Shown: piece by piece, positions 9,030 to 19,088 of the stretch
How positions within the stretch are numbered: position 1 is the stretch's first letter
Layout of the letters: each line of letters opens with the position of its first letter
Source of the DNA: Chloroflexota bacterium
GTDB lineage: Bacteria > Chloroflexota > Anaerolineae > Aggregatilineales > Phototrophicaceae
Assembly (NCBI GenBank): GCA_028875185.1
Contig: JAPPFH010000077.1
Span: forward strand, 1 to 64,000
Reading direction: 5' to 3'
DNA: 64,000 nucleotides
Made by a program: the position numbers and the translations under genes
The notes under the pieces: model-generated
What the model was told of the DNA's origin: nothing
The model's database searches: none
What the model saw: only the letters and a program-made list of their open reading frames with translations

Positions 9030-10007
9030 ATGATTCAGATCGCCGAGATGCTGCCGCCCGTCTATTCGCAGTTGTGGGACCTGGTCGCCCAATGCGGTGT
9101 GACGCATGCCGTCGGCGAGCTGGACTTCGCCGATCATTATCGCGCTGCCCCGCCCTGGAGTTATACCTCGCTGATGCGGGTCAAGAACGCTTACGAAGAT
9201 CGCGGCTTTGAACTGGCGGTTATCGAAAGCCGCCCGCCATTGACAAAGGCGAAGCTGGGCTTGCCGGGCCGCGATGAGGAGATCGATACCGTCTGTGAGT
9301 TGATCGACAGCATGGGCAGGCTGGGCATAGCAGTATGGTGCTACGAATGGATGCCGGTGATGAACTGGATGCGCACTTCAACGACGATTCGCGCGCGCGG
9401 CGGCGCGCTGGTTACCGGATATGATCACAGCCAAATGCGTGACGCGCCCCTCACCGAGTACGGCGAAGTGAGCGAAGAGCGGCTTTGGGACGCGCTTCAA
9501 TATTTCCTGGAGCGCGTGATCCCGGTCGCCGAGTCGGCTCGCGTCAAGTTGGCGATGCATCCGGACGACCCGCCGCTGTCGCCGATCCGCGGCTTGGGGC
9601 GTATCATGCGCAGCGTCGAGAACTTCCAGCGCCTGCTCGATCTCGTGCCCAGCCCGATGAATGGCATCGCCCTCTGCCAAGGCAATTTCACGCTGATGAC
9701 CGATGACTTGCCCGCGGTGATTCGGCAGTTTGGCGACAAGATATTCTTCGTGCACATGCGCGATGTCGCGGGCGAGCCGGCGAAGTTTGAGGAGAGTTTC
9801 CATGACGCCGGGCAGACAGATATGGTCGCCTGCATGCGCGCTTATCGCGACATCGGCTTTAGCGGCGTACTGCGCCCCGACCACGTGCCCACCATGGCCG
9901 GGGACAGCAACGACCAAGCTGGTTATTCAGCGATCGGGCGGCTCTTCGCGATTGGCTATCTCAAGGGGATTCGCGAGGCTCTGTATGGCGACAGCGCTCC
10001 GGGCTAA
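9030..10007 (+). CDS. uxuA: Mannonate dehydratase, UxuA family
   Basis: Dehydrates D-mannonate to 2-keto-3-deoxygluconate in hexuronate breakdown. The 325 residues show the metal-binding '[10 protein letters not shown]' segment, 'GIALCQGNF', 'FFVHMRDV' with the ligand histidine, and the C-terminal 'LRPDHVPTM' signature. The protein is shorter than E. coli UxuA (394) and nearer the Gram-positive form. ATG at 9030 follows GAGAGGATG. Related sugar genes in the window (GH4, enolase-superfamily dehydratase, PIG-L) are not adjacent, so no operon is implied. Confidence 0.85.
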   Translation: MIQIAEMLPPVYSQLWDLVAQCGVTHAVGELDFADHYRAAPPWSYTSLMRVKNAYEDRGFELAVIESRPPLTKAKLGLPGRDEEIDTVCELIDSMGRLGIAVWCYEWMPVMNWMRTSTTIRARGGALVTGYDHSQMRDAPLTEYGEVSEERLWDALQYFLERVIPVAESARVKLAMHPDDPPLSPIRGLGRIMRSVENFQRLLDLVPSPMNGIALCQGNFTLMTDDLPAVIRQFGDKIFFVHMRDVAGEPAKFEESFHDAGQTDMVACMRAYRDIGFSGVLRPDHVPTMAGDSNDQAGYSAIGRLFAIGYLKGIREALYGDSAPG

Positions 10008-10033
10008 TTGGCTTCAAGCCGCCCAGCCCGCGG

Positions 10034-11632
10034 TTACGGCGCGCCTTCGATATCGCGCATTCGCCTGTCTTTTAACTCTCCGTCATCAATCATGAACCAG
10101 GCAACCAACGAAGCGAGCAGGCAGAAAACCGCGGCGATCGACATCAATACGCTGAACATATCGGCAAAGGAGCGCCTTATCACCAGGCGAACCTGTTCCG
10201 TCTCATCTTCCGTCAGCGTGTCGGGTATCGCCGTTTCCGCCAGGTCGCCCGCGTCAGCCGCCAACTGAATCTGGGTCTCCGCCGGCAGCGACTGAATATA
10301 AGCATCGTTCTTCAAATTCTGGCCGAACCAGGAAATCGCCAGCCCGCCCAGAATACCGATGACCAACACCTGCCCCGTCCGCACCACTGTATTATTTACA
10401 CCGGAGGCGATGCCGGCGTTGTTCTCCGGCGCCGATGCCATCGCCGCCATCGTCAGCGGGGCAAACACCATGCCGAAGCCGATGCCAAGCAAAAACACAG
10501 CCGGGAAGAATGTGCTGAAGTAATCTGATTCGCCGCCCGTTAAGCCGACGCTGGCTAACACGACCAGGCTCAAGGCGCAGCAGCTCAAGCCAATCGTCAA
10601 AATAAACCGCGGTCCGCGCCGATCCAGATGAGGCCCGACCACGGCGGAGACAACCGTAGCGACCAATATCATCGGCACAGTCGCAAGCCCGGTGAAGGTG
10701 GCGCTGTAGCCTTGCGCTTGGATAAGATTAAGCGGCAGATAGAGAACCGCCGGCTGGATCACGCCATGGAATATAAGCGTAATCAGATTGGCGGCTCTAA
10801 AGGTGGGGGATCTGAACAGCCGCAGCGGCAATATCGCGTGCTTGGCAGTTCTTTCGTCATGCAGAAAACGCGCGATCGCGAGCAGCCCAATAACGATGGG
10901 GGCGATGATAAGCAGGCTGTCAAAACCGAAGGTTGAACTTTCGATAAAGCCGAAGGACAGCCCGCCCAATCCCAAAATAATCAGCAGCGCGCCAGCAAAA
11001 CTCATCCGCCGGGGCGCGTCTTTGTCAAAACTCTCGGGGATGAAACGAATGATGGCAAAGGCCGCCATTAGGCCTAGCGGGATGTGAATGAAGAAGATCA
11101 GCCGCCACATGCCAAAATCGGTAACGACGCCGGCAAAGAAGGGCGCCACGCCCGCCATCAGCACGGTGAACCCCGCCCATACGCCAAATGCCCAGCCTTG
11201 CCCTCGCCGGCTAAAGTAGGCGGATGTGATTGCCAGGCTGTTCGGCACAATCATGGAACTGCCAATGCCCTGCGCCACCCGCCCGGCGATGATGACATTT
11301 GTCGTTGTCGCTATGCCACAGAAGACTGAAGCCAAACTAAAAAGCAATATCCCCCACAGGCAGACACGGTTGCGCCCGAAATGATCGCCCATAGAACCAG
11401 TAACGACGATAAGCGACGCCTGTACAAGCACGTACGAATTGGGAATCCAAATGAGATCGGCGCCGCGCGCGCCCAACTCGACCTGAATAGCGGGCAACGC
11501 TACATTCAGCGACGTGCTGGCGACAAAAGCCATGCTCGCGGCCGAGATGGTGGCGAACAACACCCAAAACCCGGTGGACCGGCCGCCGATGCCTAGGCTA
11601 ATTGCCGCCACTGTAATTCTCAAATACAGCAA
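10034..11632 (-). CDS. MFS exporter, DHA2 (14-TM) family, copy A
   Basis: Fourteen hydrophobic segments. Motif A is 'GSMGDHFGRNRV' and motif C is 'GVWAGFTVLMAGVAPFFAG', both typical of DHA2 proton-coupled drug exporters. The open frame starts at a TTG (11632); a GTG seven codons in is an alternative, and the true N-terminus is unsure because neither has a clear ribosome-binding site. It lies 135 bp downstream of a clear paralogue on the same strand (11768-13318) with the same length, topology and C-terminal soluble tail. Substrate unknown. Confidence 0.85.
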   Translation of the reverse strand: MLYLRITVAAISLGIGGRSTGFWVLFATISAASMAFVASTSLNVALPAIQVELGARGADLIWIPNSYVLVQASLIVVTGSMGDHFGRNRVCLWGILLFSLASVFCGIATTTNVIIAGRVAQGIGSSMIVPNSLAITSAYFSRRGQGWAFGVWAGFTVLMAGVAPFFAGVVTDFGMWRLIFFIHIPLGLMAAFAIIRFIPESFDKDAPRRMSFAGALLIILGLGGLSFGFIESSTFGFDSLLIIAPIVIGLLAIARFLHDERTAKHAILPLRLFRSPTFRAANLITLIFHGVIQPAVLYLPLNLIQAQGYSATFTGLATVPMILVATVVSAVVGPHLDRRGPRFILTIGLSCCALSLVVLASVGLTGGESDYFSTFFPAVFLLGIGFGMVFAPLTMAAMASAPENNAGIASGVNNTVVRTGQVLVIGILGGLAISWFGQNLKNDAYIQSLPAETQIQLAADAGDLAETAIPDTLTEDETEQVRLVIRRSFADMFSVLMSIAAVFCLLASLVAWFMIDDGELKDRRMRDIEGAP

Positions 11633-11767
11633 ATAGTAAAATCATACCTTTTCAGCATATCACAACATTGGTCAAACTTGGGCAAATCAAGCGAAATTCA
11701 ATTCGAGCGACATCTCCAGTCTTCGCTGATCGAAAGTCGCTTCGGGCTTGGCGGCGGGGGCGGGGGC

Positions 11768-13318
11768 TCATTCGGCAAAGGGCAATTCGCGCTCAATGAG
11801 CAGTGCCGCCAGCAAGCCGCTCAAAAGGCTGAGCCCAGCGGCGATCCACATGATGACGTTGATGGCGCCGGAGAAGGTCTCGCGAATCAGATCTTGCAGG
11901 TACGCGCTCTCCATCGCCGTCAGGGTCGCGGGCGGCGCGGTCTCCGCCAGCTTGACCGACTCCGCCGAGAGCAAGGCGCGGGCGTCGGCGGGCAGCGCGA
12001 TAACCGAAGGATCGCTCAGCAAGGACTGCTTGAACAGGACCAGCACGATGCCGCCCATGACCGCGATCGCCAATACCTGCGCCGACCGCGATACCGTGTT
12101 GTTCAGCCCAGACGCCATGCCGGCATGATGCTCGTCGACCGATGCCATAACCGCCGTAGTGAGTGGCGCAAGGGTAACGCCCATGCCAGCGCCAAAGAGG
12201 CAGATCGCGGGAAAGAGCGTCGCCCAGTAGGTGTCTTGCCCGCTTTCCGGCTGCAGCGTCGCCAGCATCACAAAGGAGAGGCTGATAAGCAGCGGACCAA
12301 CGATCAGCGGCAGGCGGGGCCCGTAACGATCGATGACGCGGCTCATTATAAAAGAGAGGACGACCATTAGAACGGTCATCGGCAGCAGCGCGAAGCCGAC
12401 GGCGGCGGCGCTATAACCCTGAACTTGGATCAAACTGAGGGGCAAAAAGAAGAGAACGCTGTTCATCGCGCCATAGAGCAGGAGCGTCAAAGTGTTGGCG
12501 CCGGTGAATGTGCGCGAGCGGAAGAGGTTCAGCGGCATCATCGGATGGTCGCTGTGCCCTTCGATCCAAATGAAAATGGGCAGAATCGCGACGGCGGCCG
12601 CGCCTGACAGCAGCACCAGCGGGTCGTCAAAGCCGCGCCGCGGACCTTCGATACAGAAGAAGCCGCTGAGCATCAGCGCCATAGTGCTGAGAAAAGTACC
12701 CGAGATATCCAGCTCTTTCGGCGCTTCTTCATCGTAGCTCTCCGGCACATATACAACCAGGATGAGGATGGCGGCCAGGCAGAGCGGAATGTTGATCAAG
12801 AATATCATGCGCCACATGCCCAATTCCGTGAGCCAGCCGCCCAAGATCGGACCGGCGCCGGATATCAGCATGGTAAAGCCGGACCAGACGCCGATCGACC
12901 AACTGCGGCGATGATGAAAAAAGAAGGCGGCGACGATGGCCAGGCTGCAGGTTATCATCATGCCGCTGCCGACGCCCTGGGCGGCGCGCGCCATAATCAA
13001 GACATTGGCTGAATTCGTCGTGCCGCAAACCAGCGAAGACAACGCGAAAATAACGATGCCAATGAGATAGACGCGCTTGCGCCCGTAATGATCGCCGAAG
13101 GATCCGCTGAGAAATATGAAGGCGGCTTGCAGCAAAGAATAGGCATTGACGATCCAGATCAGGTCGCCGCCGGCCGCGCCCAGGTCGTGCTGGATCGCTG
13201 GCAGGGCGACGCTGAGCGCGGTGCTGACCATGAATACCATGCTCGGCGCCATGATGGTGGCGATGAGCACTTCAATATCCAATCGCCACTCGAACTTTGT
13301 CGGCGTATCAGCAGCCAT
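11768..13318 (-). CDS. MFS exporter, DHA2 (14-TM) family, copy B
   Basis: 516 residues, fourteen hydrophobic segments, motif A 'GSFGDHYGRKRV', motif C 'GVWSGFTMLISGAGPILGG'. It starts at ATG 13318 and has the same layout as the next gene downstream, including a periplasmic C-terminal loop with 'LPADA' (compare 'LPAET' in copy A) before the last helix. The pair is an old tandem duplication; identity looks moderate, so substrates may have diverged. No regulator gene is adjacent. Multidrug efflux is the family default, not demonstrated. Confidence 0.87.
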   Translation of the reverse strand: MAADTPTKFEWRLDIEVLIATIMAPSMVFMVSTALSVALPAIQHDLGAAGGDLIWIVNAYSLLQAAFIFLSGSFGDHYGRKRVYLIGIVIFALSSLVCGTTNSANVLIMARAAQGVGSGMMITCSLAIVAAFFFHHRRSWSIGVWSGFTMLISGAGPILGGWLTELGMWRMIFLINIPLCLAAILILVVYVPESYDEEAPKELDISGTFLSTMALMLSGFFCIEGPRRGFDDPLVLLSGAAAVAILPIFIWIEGHSDHPMMPLNLFRSRTFTGANTLTLLLYGAMNSVLFFLPLSLIQVQGYSAAAVGFALLPMTVLMVVLSFIMSRVIDRYGPRLPLIVGPLLISLSFVMLATLQPESGQDTYWATLFPAICLFGAGMGVTLAPLTTAVMASVDEHHAGMASGLNNTVSRSAQVLAIAVMGGIVLVLFKQSLLSDPSVIALPADARALLSAESVKLAETAPPATLTAMESAYLQDLIRETFSGAINVIMWIAAGLSLLSGLLAALLIERELPFAE

Positions 13319-13526
13319 GTAGTCGATGCAACCCTGATATAGGCGGCTAATTCAGGGTGAATTTAGCTGTCTATAGCTCGTCTATACAAGAGACTATTCT
13401 AATGGATATGGGCGATTTGCAGGTAAAGTCCTTTTGGGCAGCTAGTATATGAGATAGAGATTGGCGCCAAAAATCAACCATAACCAAGGGGACGGCAGGC
13501 GAGTCTGTCAGCAGATGGCGGCATGA

Positions 13527-13736
13527 TTACTGCTGGCGCAGTTCATGCAATTCCTCTTCGAGCTCTTTGCGGCGCCTAGCGCTGGCCTCGCGTCCCGATT
13601 TCAGCGCCCGTTGATAATGCGATTGCAGATTAGATTGGAATTCATCGGAAGCGACAGGCGAAAAGAAAATGACGAGCAACGCGCCGATCATGGCGCCGAT
13701 GCTCATCCCGACCAGCAAACTCAAGAATTTGCGCAT
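13527..13736 (-). CDS. YtxH-domain small membrane protein
   Basis: 69 residues: one N-terminal membrane helix (about 4-25, Gly/Ala/Met-rich, 'LLVGMSIGAMIGALLVIFF') ending in 'SPVASDEF', then a highly charged helix likely to form a coiled coil. This is the pattern of the YtxH (gas-vesicle-like/general stress) family. Function is not known in detail. Followed at 99 bp by another small membrane protein on the same strand. Confidence 0.7.
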   Translation of the reverse strand: MRKFLSLLVGMSIGAMIGALLVIFFSPVASDEFQSNLQSHYQRALKSGREASARRRKELEEELHELRQQ

Positions 13737-13834
13737 GCCGTTTTCCTCAGGCCGCCTGCGCCGGCTCCCGAATAAGGCGCCTGGTCTCTACCTACCGCTG
13801 CGGGCGACGATGATAGTTTCATAAGCAGCGCCAT

Positions 13835-14107
13835 TCACAAGAGGAAAAGCAACGGCGGCACAGCCAAAATGATGCCAAAGACGCCTATGCCCATTGGCAA
13901 AGTGATGAATAGCAAGCCGCCGGTGACGAGCGCGATGAAGCCTCCGTCGCGACTGAAACGTTCCCATTTCCGCGTGGACGGTCCGCGAAAAGTGGCTCTC
14001 ACCCAGGGGATCTCGCCGAACGTATTCCAAACGAGCGTATCGCGAAAGAGCAGAAGAATACCGATATACCACCAGAATGAAGCGATACAGATCTGAATGA
14101 TCCACAT
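13835..14107 (-). CDS. Small membrane protein, unknown
   Basis: 90 residues with an N-terminal helix (about 2-22), a polar central part ('RGPSTRKWERFSRDGGF') and two closely spaced C-terminal helices. I do not recognise the family. It lies between priA and the YtxH gene on the same strand, in the order priA-downstream. Confidence 0.5.
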   Translation of the reverse strand: MWIIQICIASFWWYIGILLLFRDTLVWNTFGEIPWVRATFRGPSTRKWERFSRDGGFIALVTGGLLFITLPMGIGVFGIILAVPPLLFLL

Positions 14108-14210
14108 AGTCTGTTTCCACCAGACGACAATAAGCAGTATTGTAGCGTTTTACGTCTGCCTGTCCACAGCCGGGCGAAACCGGGTCCATTCGCGAGCGCC
14201 GACGCGCCAG

Positions 14211-16973
14211 TTAAAGGACCGAGACCGGATCAATGTCGATGCGCCAGCCGGGCTGAGGCGAGAGATCAAGCAGCGCCGCCCGCGGATCAGGACTGCGCAG
14301 CAGCAGCTGCCAGCGGTATTGCCGGTCGACGCGGGTGTAGAAACAGGGCGCCGGTCCAATGATTGCGCTGCCGGTGAGCTCGCGTTCCTGCAGAATCTGG
14401 CGCAAGCGCTCAGCGGCGAATTCAGCTTGCTGCCTCGCCCTTTCCGCTTTGCTGTAGCTGAAGAGGATCCGCGTCAGACGGCGATACGGCGGGTAACCCA
14501 ATTCGCGGCGATAGCGCAATTCGCGCTCGGCGAATCCGGCGTAGTCATGCTGCGCCGCCGCCTGGATCACGTAATGTTCCGGTTGATACGTTTGCAAGAT
14601 GACTGCCCCGCCCAACACGCCGCGTCCAGCGCGCCCGGCAACCTGGGTCAAGAGCTGGAAGACCCGTTCGCCAGCGCGAAAATCGGGCAGCGCCAAGCCG
14701 ATATCGGCGCTGACGACGCCGACCAGCGTAACGAGCGGCAGGTCCAAGCCTTTGGCGATCATCTGTGTGCCGATGAGCACATCGGCTTGACGCTTGATGA
14801 ACTGGTCGAGGATTTCGAAGTGCATCCGCGGCGAGCGGGCGCTATCGATATCCCAGCGCAGGGTGCGGGCGGCGGGAAAGAGCGCGCTTAGCGCCTCGTC
14901 TACTTGCTGTGTGCCGGCGCCGAAGTAGCGAATCCGCGCTGAGCCGCAGGCGGGGCAGGTATCGGGCGCCGCCGCGCTATTGCCGCAGTGATGACAGCGC
15001 AGCGAGCGTTCGATCCGATGGTAGGTCATCGGCGTATCACAGCGCGCGCATTCGAGCGCGTAACCGCAATCGCGGCAGAAGACATAGGTCGCCTGACCGC
15101 GCCGATTGAGCAGCAGCATCGCTTGCTCGCCGCGTTCCAGCACATGCGCCAGCGCGCGCTGCAATTCCCGGCTGAACATGCTGTTATTGCCCGCGCGCAG
15201 TTCCGCCCGCATATCGACCAGGCTGACCGGCGGCAAGGGGATGGTTAGGGCGTCGGCTCGCTCTTCCCGATAGCGCGATTCGACGCCGAGGCGATGCGCC
15301 TGCTGCTGAATCCGCTGGCGATGGCCCATGATGCGCTCGGGCAAGTGGAGAGTCGTATAGCGCCCCCGCCGTCCGCGATACCAGGTGGCGAGATCGGGCG
15401 TGGCGCTGCCCAGGATGAGCGCCCCCCGGTTTATGCCGGTCAGGTATTCGGCGGCGGCGCGCGCGTGATAATGCGGCTCCATCATCCAGGGCGACTGTTT
15501 GTAGCTGGCGTCGTGCTCTTCGTCCAGCACGATCAAACCCAGATTTGGCATGGGCGTGAACAGCGCCGAGCGCGTGCCAACGATGACGGAAACATCGCCG
15601 GCGCGCGCGCGGGCCCAGGCGTCGTAGCGTTCGCCCGCGGGCAGGCTGCCATGCACGAGCGCAACCCGCCGCGGGAAACGTTCCGAGACGCGGCGGACGG
15701 TCTGCGGCGTCAGCGCGATCTCCGGCACCAGCAGAATGGCGCTCTTGCCCTGCGCCAGCGTTTCGGCGATAGCGCTCAAATAGATTTCGGTTTTGCCGCT
15801 GCCGGTAACGCCGTGCAGCAAGAATCGCGCCGGTTCATCTCGCCGCAGAGCGGGCTTAATCACATGCCATGCCTTCTGCTGATCGGGCGTCAGTTTGGGC
15901 GCGCTGTCGGGCACAAAATCGAAATCGCGCAGCGAATCGCGCCAGACCTGCTCTTCGCGCAATTCGAGCGCGCCGACCTTGACCAGCTTGTTCATCATGG
16001 TACGGCTCGCGCCGGTAGCCCGAAGCGCGTCGGGCATGGTCGGCGGCTCTGGCAAGTCAAGCAGGTCGCGCAGCAACTGCGCCGCATAGGCTGTGCCGCG
16101 CCAGGTCTCAAGCAGAGTCTCGACCCGTTCCGGCGTCGCTTCGAGGATGATCAGATCTTGCTCGCCGCGGTCAGTTTCTTCGATGAAGACCAAACCTTCG
16201 GCAACCAGCTTGTTCAGCGGACCTCTGTTCTTGGCGCCGACGGCGTCAAGCGCGTCTTTCACACCGAGGGCGTCTTCGTCGCGCTCGGCGATCAGCGCCA
16301 GCAGATCAGCGTGCTTGGCGGATTTCTCCATTTTGGAGCCGAAGGCTGCGATGTCTTCGCTGCTGTAGTTGGGATAGAGGCGCTTTACTGTTTTGGCGCG
16401 CGTGGCGGGCGGCGCCAAAACCGACTCCGCCGCGACCATGCCGACGCTCTCCAGATGCGCCAGCGCCGTCTCGACCGGCTGCTTGGGGAAAGCGCGCTTG
16501 AGCTGAGGCGCGAGTTTGGCGCCCTTGTCACGGAGATAATCCAGCAGGCGGCGCGGCAGCGGGTCCTCAACCTTGGGATCGGCGCCCGGCAGGATCATTT
16601 GCTGCGGCTGATCCGCATCCAACTCATCGCGCAAGTAACGATATAGGCGGTCGGATTTGCCGGTGAAGCCCGGGGGCAGCATCAGCCAGACACAGGCGCC
16701 AATTGGCGCGAGGCAAGTCTCGCTTAGCCAAGTCGCCAGATCGAGATAAGGCTGCGAAAGCGCCGGCGCCGGATCCAGCAGCTCAATGATCGGCTTTGTT
16801 TGGGGGATGTCGCTTTCGCCGCGCAAGCTGAGCACGACGGCGGGCTGCATCGCCACGCCGAATTCCACGCGCACCAGCGATCCGGGCATCAGCAATCCCG
16901 TTAATTCGTCCGGGATATGGTAATCGAAGGATTTGCGCGCCGGCACATTAAGCGCGACTTGGGCGTATCGCAT
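14211..16973 (-). CDS. priA: Primosomal protein N' (PriA replication-restart helicase)
   Basis: 920 residues, longer than E. coli PriA (732), with an extended N-terminal and winged-helix region. Helicase motifs are clear: Walker A 'GVTGSGKTE', DEEH box 'IVLDEEHDASYKQ', 'LILGSATP' and 'QVAGRAGRG'. Eight cysteines in four CxxC pairs ('CRDC', 'CARC', 'CHHC', 'CPAC') form the two zinc sites inserted between the helicase lobes. The N-terminal 3'-DNA-binding domain starts 'YAQVALNVPARKSFDY'. It reloads the replisome at stalled forks. No Shine-Dalgarno is visible before the ATG at 16973. Confidence 0.95.
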   Translation of the reverse strand: MRYAQVALNVPARKSFDYHIPDELTGLLMPGSLVRVEFGVAMQPAVVLSLRGESDIPQTKPIIELLDPAPALSQPYLDLATWLSETCLAPIGACVWLMLPPGFTGKSDRLYRYLRDELDADQPQQMILPGADPKVEDPLPRRLLDYLRDKGAKLAPQLKRAFPKQPVETALAHLESVGMVAAESVLAPPATRAKTVKRLYPNYSSEDIAAFGSKMEKSAKHADLLALIAERDEDALGVKDALDAVGAKNRGPLNKLVAEGLVFIEETDRGEQDLIILEATPERVETLLETWRGTAYAAQLLRDLLDLPEPPTMPDALRATGASRTMMNKLVKVGALELREEQVWRDSLRDFDFVPDSAPKLTPDQQKAWHVIKPALRRDEPARFLLHGVTGSGKTEIYLSAIAETLAQGKSAILLVPEIALTPQTVRRVSERFPRRVALVHGSLPAGERYDAWARARAGDVSVIVGTRSALFTPMPNLGLIVLDEEHDASYKQSPWMMEPHYHARAAAEYLTGINRGALILGSATPDLATWYRGRRGRYTTLHLPERIMGHRQRIQQQAHRLGVESRYREERADALTIPLPPVSLVDMRAELRAGNNSMFSRELQRALAHVLERGEQAMLLLNRRGQATYVFCRDCGYALECARCDTPMTYHRIERSLRCHHCGNSAAAPDTCPACGSARIRYFGAGTQQVDEALSALFPAARTLRWDIDSARSPRMHFEILDQFIKRQADVLIGTQMIAKGLDLPLVTLVGVVSADIGLALPDFRAGERVFQLLTQVAGRAGRGVLGGAVILQTYQPEHYVIQAAAQHDYAGFAERELRYRRELGYPPYRRLTRILFSYSKAERARQQAEFAAERLRQILQERELTGSAIIGPAPCFYTRVDRQYRWQLLLRSPDPRAALLDLSPQPGWRIDIDPVSVL

Positions 16974-17016
16974 GGGAGGTAAAAGATATGGCGGAATATA
17001 CGAGATTTACAAATTG

Positions 17017-17982
17017 CTAGTTTGCAGCGCCTTCTATGTAATGTTCAGCTGAAGTATTTGGGCGGAAATCCATCAGATAAGTCTCGTCATCAATCTTGAC
17101 AAACGTTACATCTGTTCGCCCATAATCCAAGAGGTGCTGTTTGGTGACATACTCTCCAGAATACAATCCCAACCGCTTCCTGAAATACTCGCCAAGCAAA
17201 GCATTGTTCTGTGTCGTGTGCAACGCTTTGCCCTCCTGTTGAGCTCTGACAAAGACAAGCGGAATATTCTCATCTGTTAAAACAGTAAACTGCTCAGCTA
17301 TTTCCGGGAAAAAATCTCGGTGCTCTACAGGGATAGGAATATACGCCTGATTTCTATCACGCCCAGGGCGCTGTCCCCAGTTCAATCCTGCTCTTTGATG
17401 AGTTTTACCTGTTCTGCTATCTAAGAGTGTCAGCGTCACAGAATCTTCAGTTGAGTAATCATGCATCCTTTTACTCTCTGTCAGGTTGACGTAATCATTT
17501 ACTGATTCATCCAAGCAATCTACCGTATTTGGCAGGCACCTCTCATAGAAACCAGCGGCACTAGCAGGGTCTGTTTTCGCTACCGCTTCTATCTGTTGTC
17601 GGACAAAGCCAGTGATCGTGTAGTTTGGGGAGCCGCAAAACGCCAGCAATGGAACTGATGCATCCAGCCACAAATAAGATTTCGCGTGAATAGGGTTGCC
17701 TTCAGCAACATATCGGCATCTGAAGTCCAAGCCATAATCAGAATAAGGTTGACTGCGAACCAGTTCACATAAAGCTTCATGTTGCGCTTTCTCAATGCCT
17801 AGAAAATTTGTCATTCCCGCTATAATCTCAATGGATGCGCTCGCATTGCATTTTGCCAATTCCTCAAGGTGACGGTGAGCCATGCTTGCTGTGGCAAAGC
17901 CACTTACAATCTGTAGCCGCGTTTTTGAATATTGAGATGCGGGTTCAATTAAAACCCGCTCAAACAGATTATTTGTGAACAC
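17017..17982 (-). CDS. Type II restriction endonuclease, NgoFVII-like (PLD fold)
   Basis: 321 residues. A single phospholipase-D-type motif, 'IHAKSYLW' (HxK), followed by 'GSPNYTITGF' marks the PLD-fold nuclease; the C-terminal part has the block 'LNWGQRPGRDRNQAYIPIP' found in NgoFVII-type enzymes. GTG start at 17982 overlaps the methyltransferase stop by 14 bases, with GGAG nine bases upstream. It is the last gene of vsr-dcm-R. The cognate methyltransferase is adjacent, so the recognition site is shared; NgoFVII itself is a GC-rich-site enzyme, but the site here is unknown. AT-rich compared with priA. Confidence 0.82.
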   Translation of the reverse strand: MFTNNLFERVLIEPASQYSKTRLQIVSGFATASMAHRHLEELAKCNASASIEIIAGMTNFLGIEKAQHEALCELVRSQPYSDYGLDFRCRYVAEGNPIHAKSYLWLDASVPLLAFCGSPNYTITGFVRQQIEAVAKTDPASAAGFYERCLPNTVDCLDESVNDYVNLTESKRMHDYSTEDSVTLTLLDSRTGKTHQRAGLNWGQRPGRDRNQAYIPIPVEHRDFFPEIAEQFTVLTDENIPLVFVRAQQEGKALHTTQNNALLGEYFRKRLGLYSGEYVTKQHLLDYGRTDVTFVKIDDETYLMDFRPNTSAEHYIEGAAN

Positions 17983-19030
17983 TGGCAGTTACTCCATTTT
18001 CTATAAGCGTCTTCAGCACTGCACAGAAAACTACTTCCGCGCCTAAAGGTGGAAGTGCCATGCCAATCTGCTTCCGTACTGATTCTTTACCACCATAGAA
18101 AACAAAATCATCAGGGAAGGTTTGAAGTCTTGCACGTTCACGGTTTGTCAGCGCACGTGGCTCGTCCCAATGGTATATATGCGTCCCGCCCCCTCCCGAG
18201 CCTGTCACAGTGTATGATGGTCTGTTTGGGATCAACCGCTTGTAGATCTGACTGATTTTCGCGCCGCTCTTCATCCGAAGTTTGAGACGCTCAGGAAGCT
18301 CGGCAGTAAAAGCGTTTTCTCCAGGCTTGATATGATTGAGCCGCTCAACTACACGAGGAGACTGGTTTGTGCGTTCGTTGTTTGCGGTGCCTGCGGGAAT
18401 ATCAGCCAATGCCTGCTCGCAAGTAACCGGATCGTCAGCAGTTGTTGGCAAAGGAGTTGCAAAGTTCTTCACTCCCAAGTCTTTCCTAAAGCCGACAATA
18501 ATAATGCGGTGTCGAGCTTGAGGGACCCCATATTCCTCAAAGCGATAGGTGTGCTTATGGAGATCATATCCAGCATTTTCAAATGCTGACAAAATGATCG
18601 GCAAACCATTAGATGACAGCCCATTAACGTTTTCTGCTACAAAGAACAATGGCTGGAGTGACCGCAACCCTTTTACGCACCACCGATAAAGCCCGCCATA
18701 TTTCCCAGCAATTCCATCGCGGTCGCCAACTGCACTGAAATCGTTGCACGGAAACCCAAATACCAGCCCGTCAATCTTCGGCAGTTGCTCAAAGTCCAAC
18801 TCTTCAACCTTCTTGTGAATAACATCGTGTACAGACACGTTTCTACTCAATGTCGTACAGGCGTCTTTGTCCATGTCATTCGCCCAGATATGTTGGAAGC
18901 CGTAGCCGTCAACCCGCGCTCTATGCGCACCAAGCGCCATGCCGCCAGCGCCAGAAAAAAGTTCACCCAAACGATAAAACTGCATACCTACTTTCGGGAA
19001 ATCAAGTTCGCGTTGCATCATCTGCGTCAT
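17969..19030 (-). CDS. DNA (cytosine-5-)-methyltransferase of a type II R-M system
   Basis: 353 residues with the C5-methyltransferase motifs in order: I 'GELFSGAGGMALG', IV 'FGFPCNDFS' with the catalytic cysteine, VI 'FVAENVNGL', VIII 'QARHRIIIVG', a target-recognition stretch of about 70 residues, and IX/X 'RALTNRERARLQTFP' and 'QIGMALPP'. ATG at 19030 follows AAGGGA. It protects host DNA against the downstream nuclease, whose start it overlaps. A vsr gene 58 bp upstream on the same strand repairs the T:G mismatches that deamination of its product creates. AT-rich relative to the flanks. Confidence 0.93.
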   Translation of the reverse strand: MTQMMQRELDFPKVGMQFYRLGELFSGAGGMALGAHRARVDGYGFQHIWANDMDKDACTTLSRNVSVHDVIHKKVEELDFEQLPKIDGLVFGFPCNDFSAVGDRDGIAGKYGGLYRWCVKGLRSLQPLFFVAENVNGLSSNGLPIILSAFENAGYDLHKHTYRFEEYGVPQARHRIIIVGFRKDLGVKNFATPLPTTADDPVTCEQALADIPAGTANNERTNQSPRVVERLNHIKPGENAFTAELPERLKLRMKSGAKISQIYKRLIPNRPSYTVTGSGGGGTHIYHWDEPRALTNRERARLQTFPDDFVFYGGKESVRKQIGMALPPLGAEVVFCAVLKTLIENGVTASVHK

Positions 19031-19088
19031 GATCAGAGTCCCTTTTAACTTGCTAATTCGATCTAAAGCCTCTGTTGTGAAGTTCCTC

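Noticed and set aside
14988..16646. Long open frames antisense to priA (up to about 450 codons)
   Set aside because: They mirror the GC-rich codon pattern of priA, have no ribosome-binding site and no recognisable motif, whereas priA is complete with all helicase motifs.
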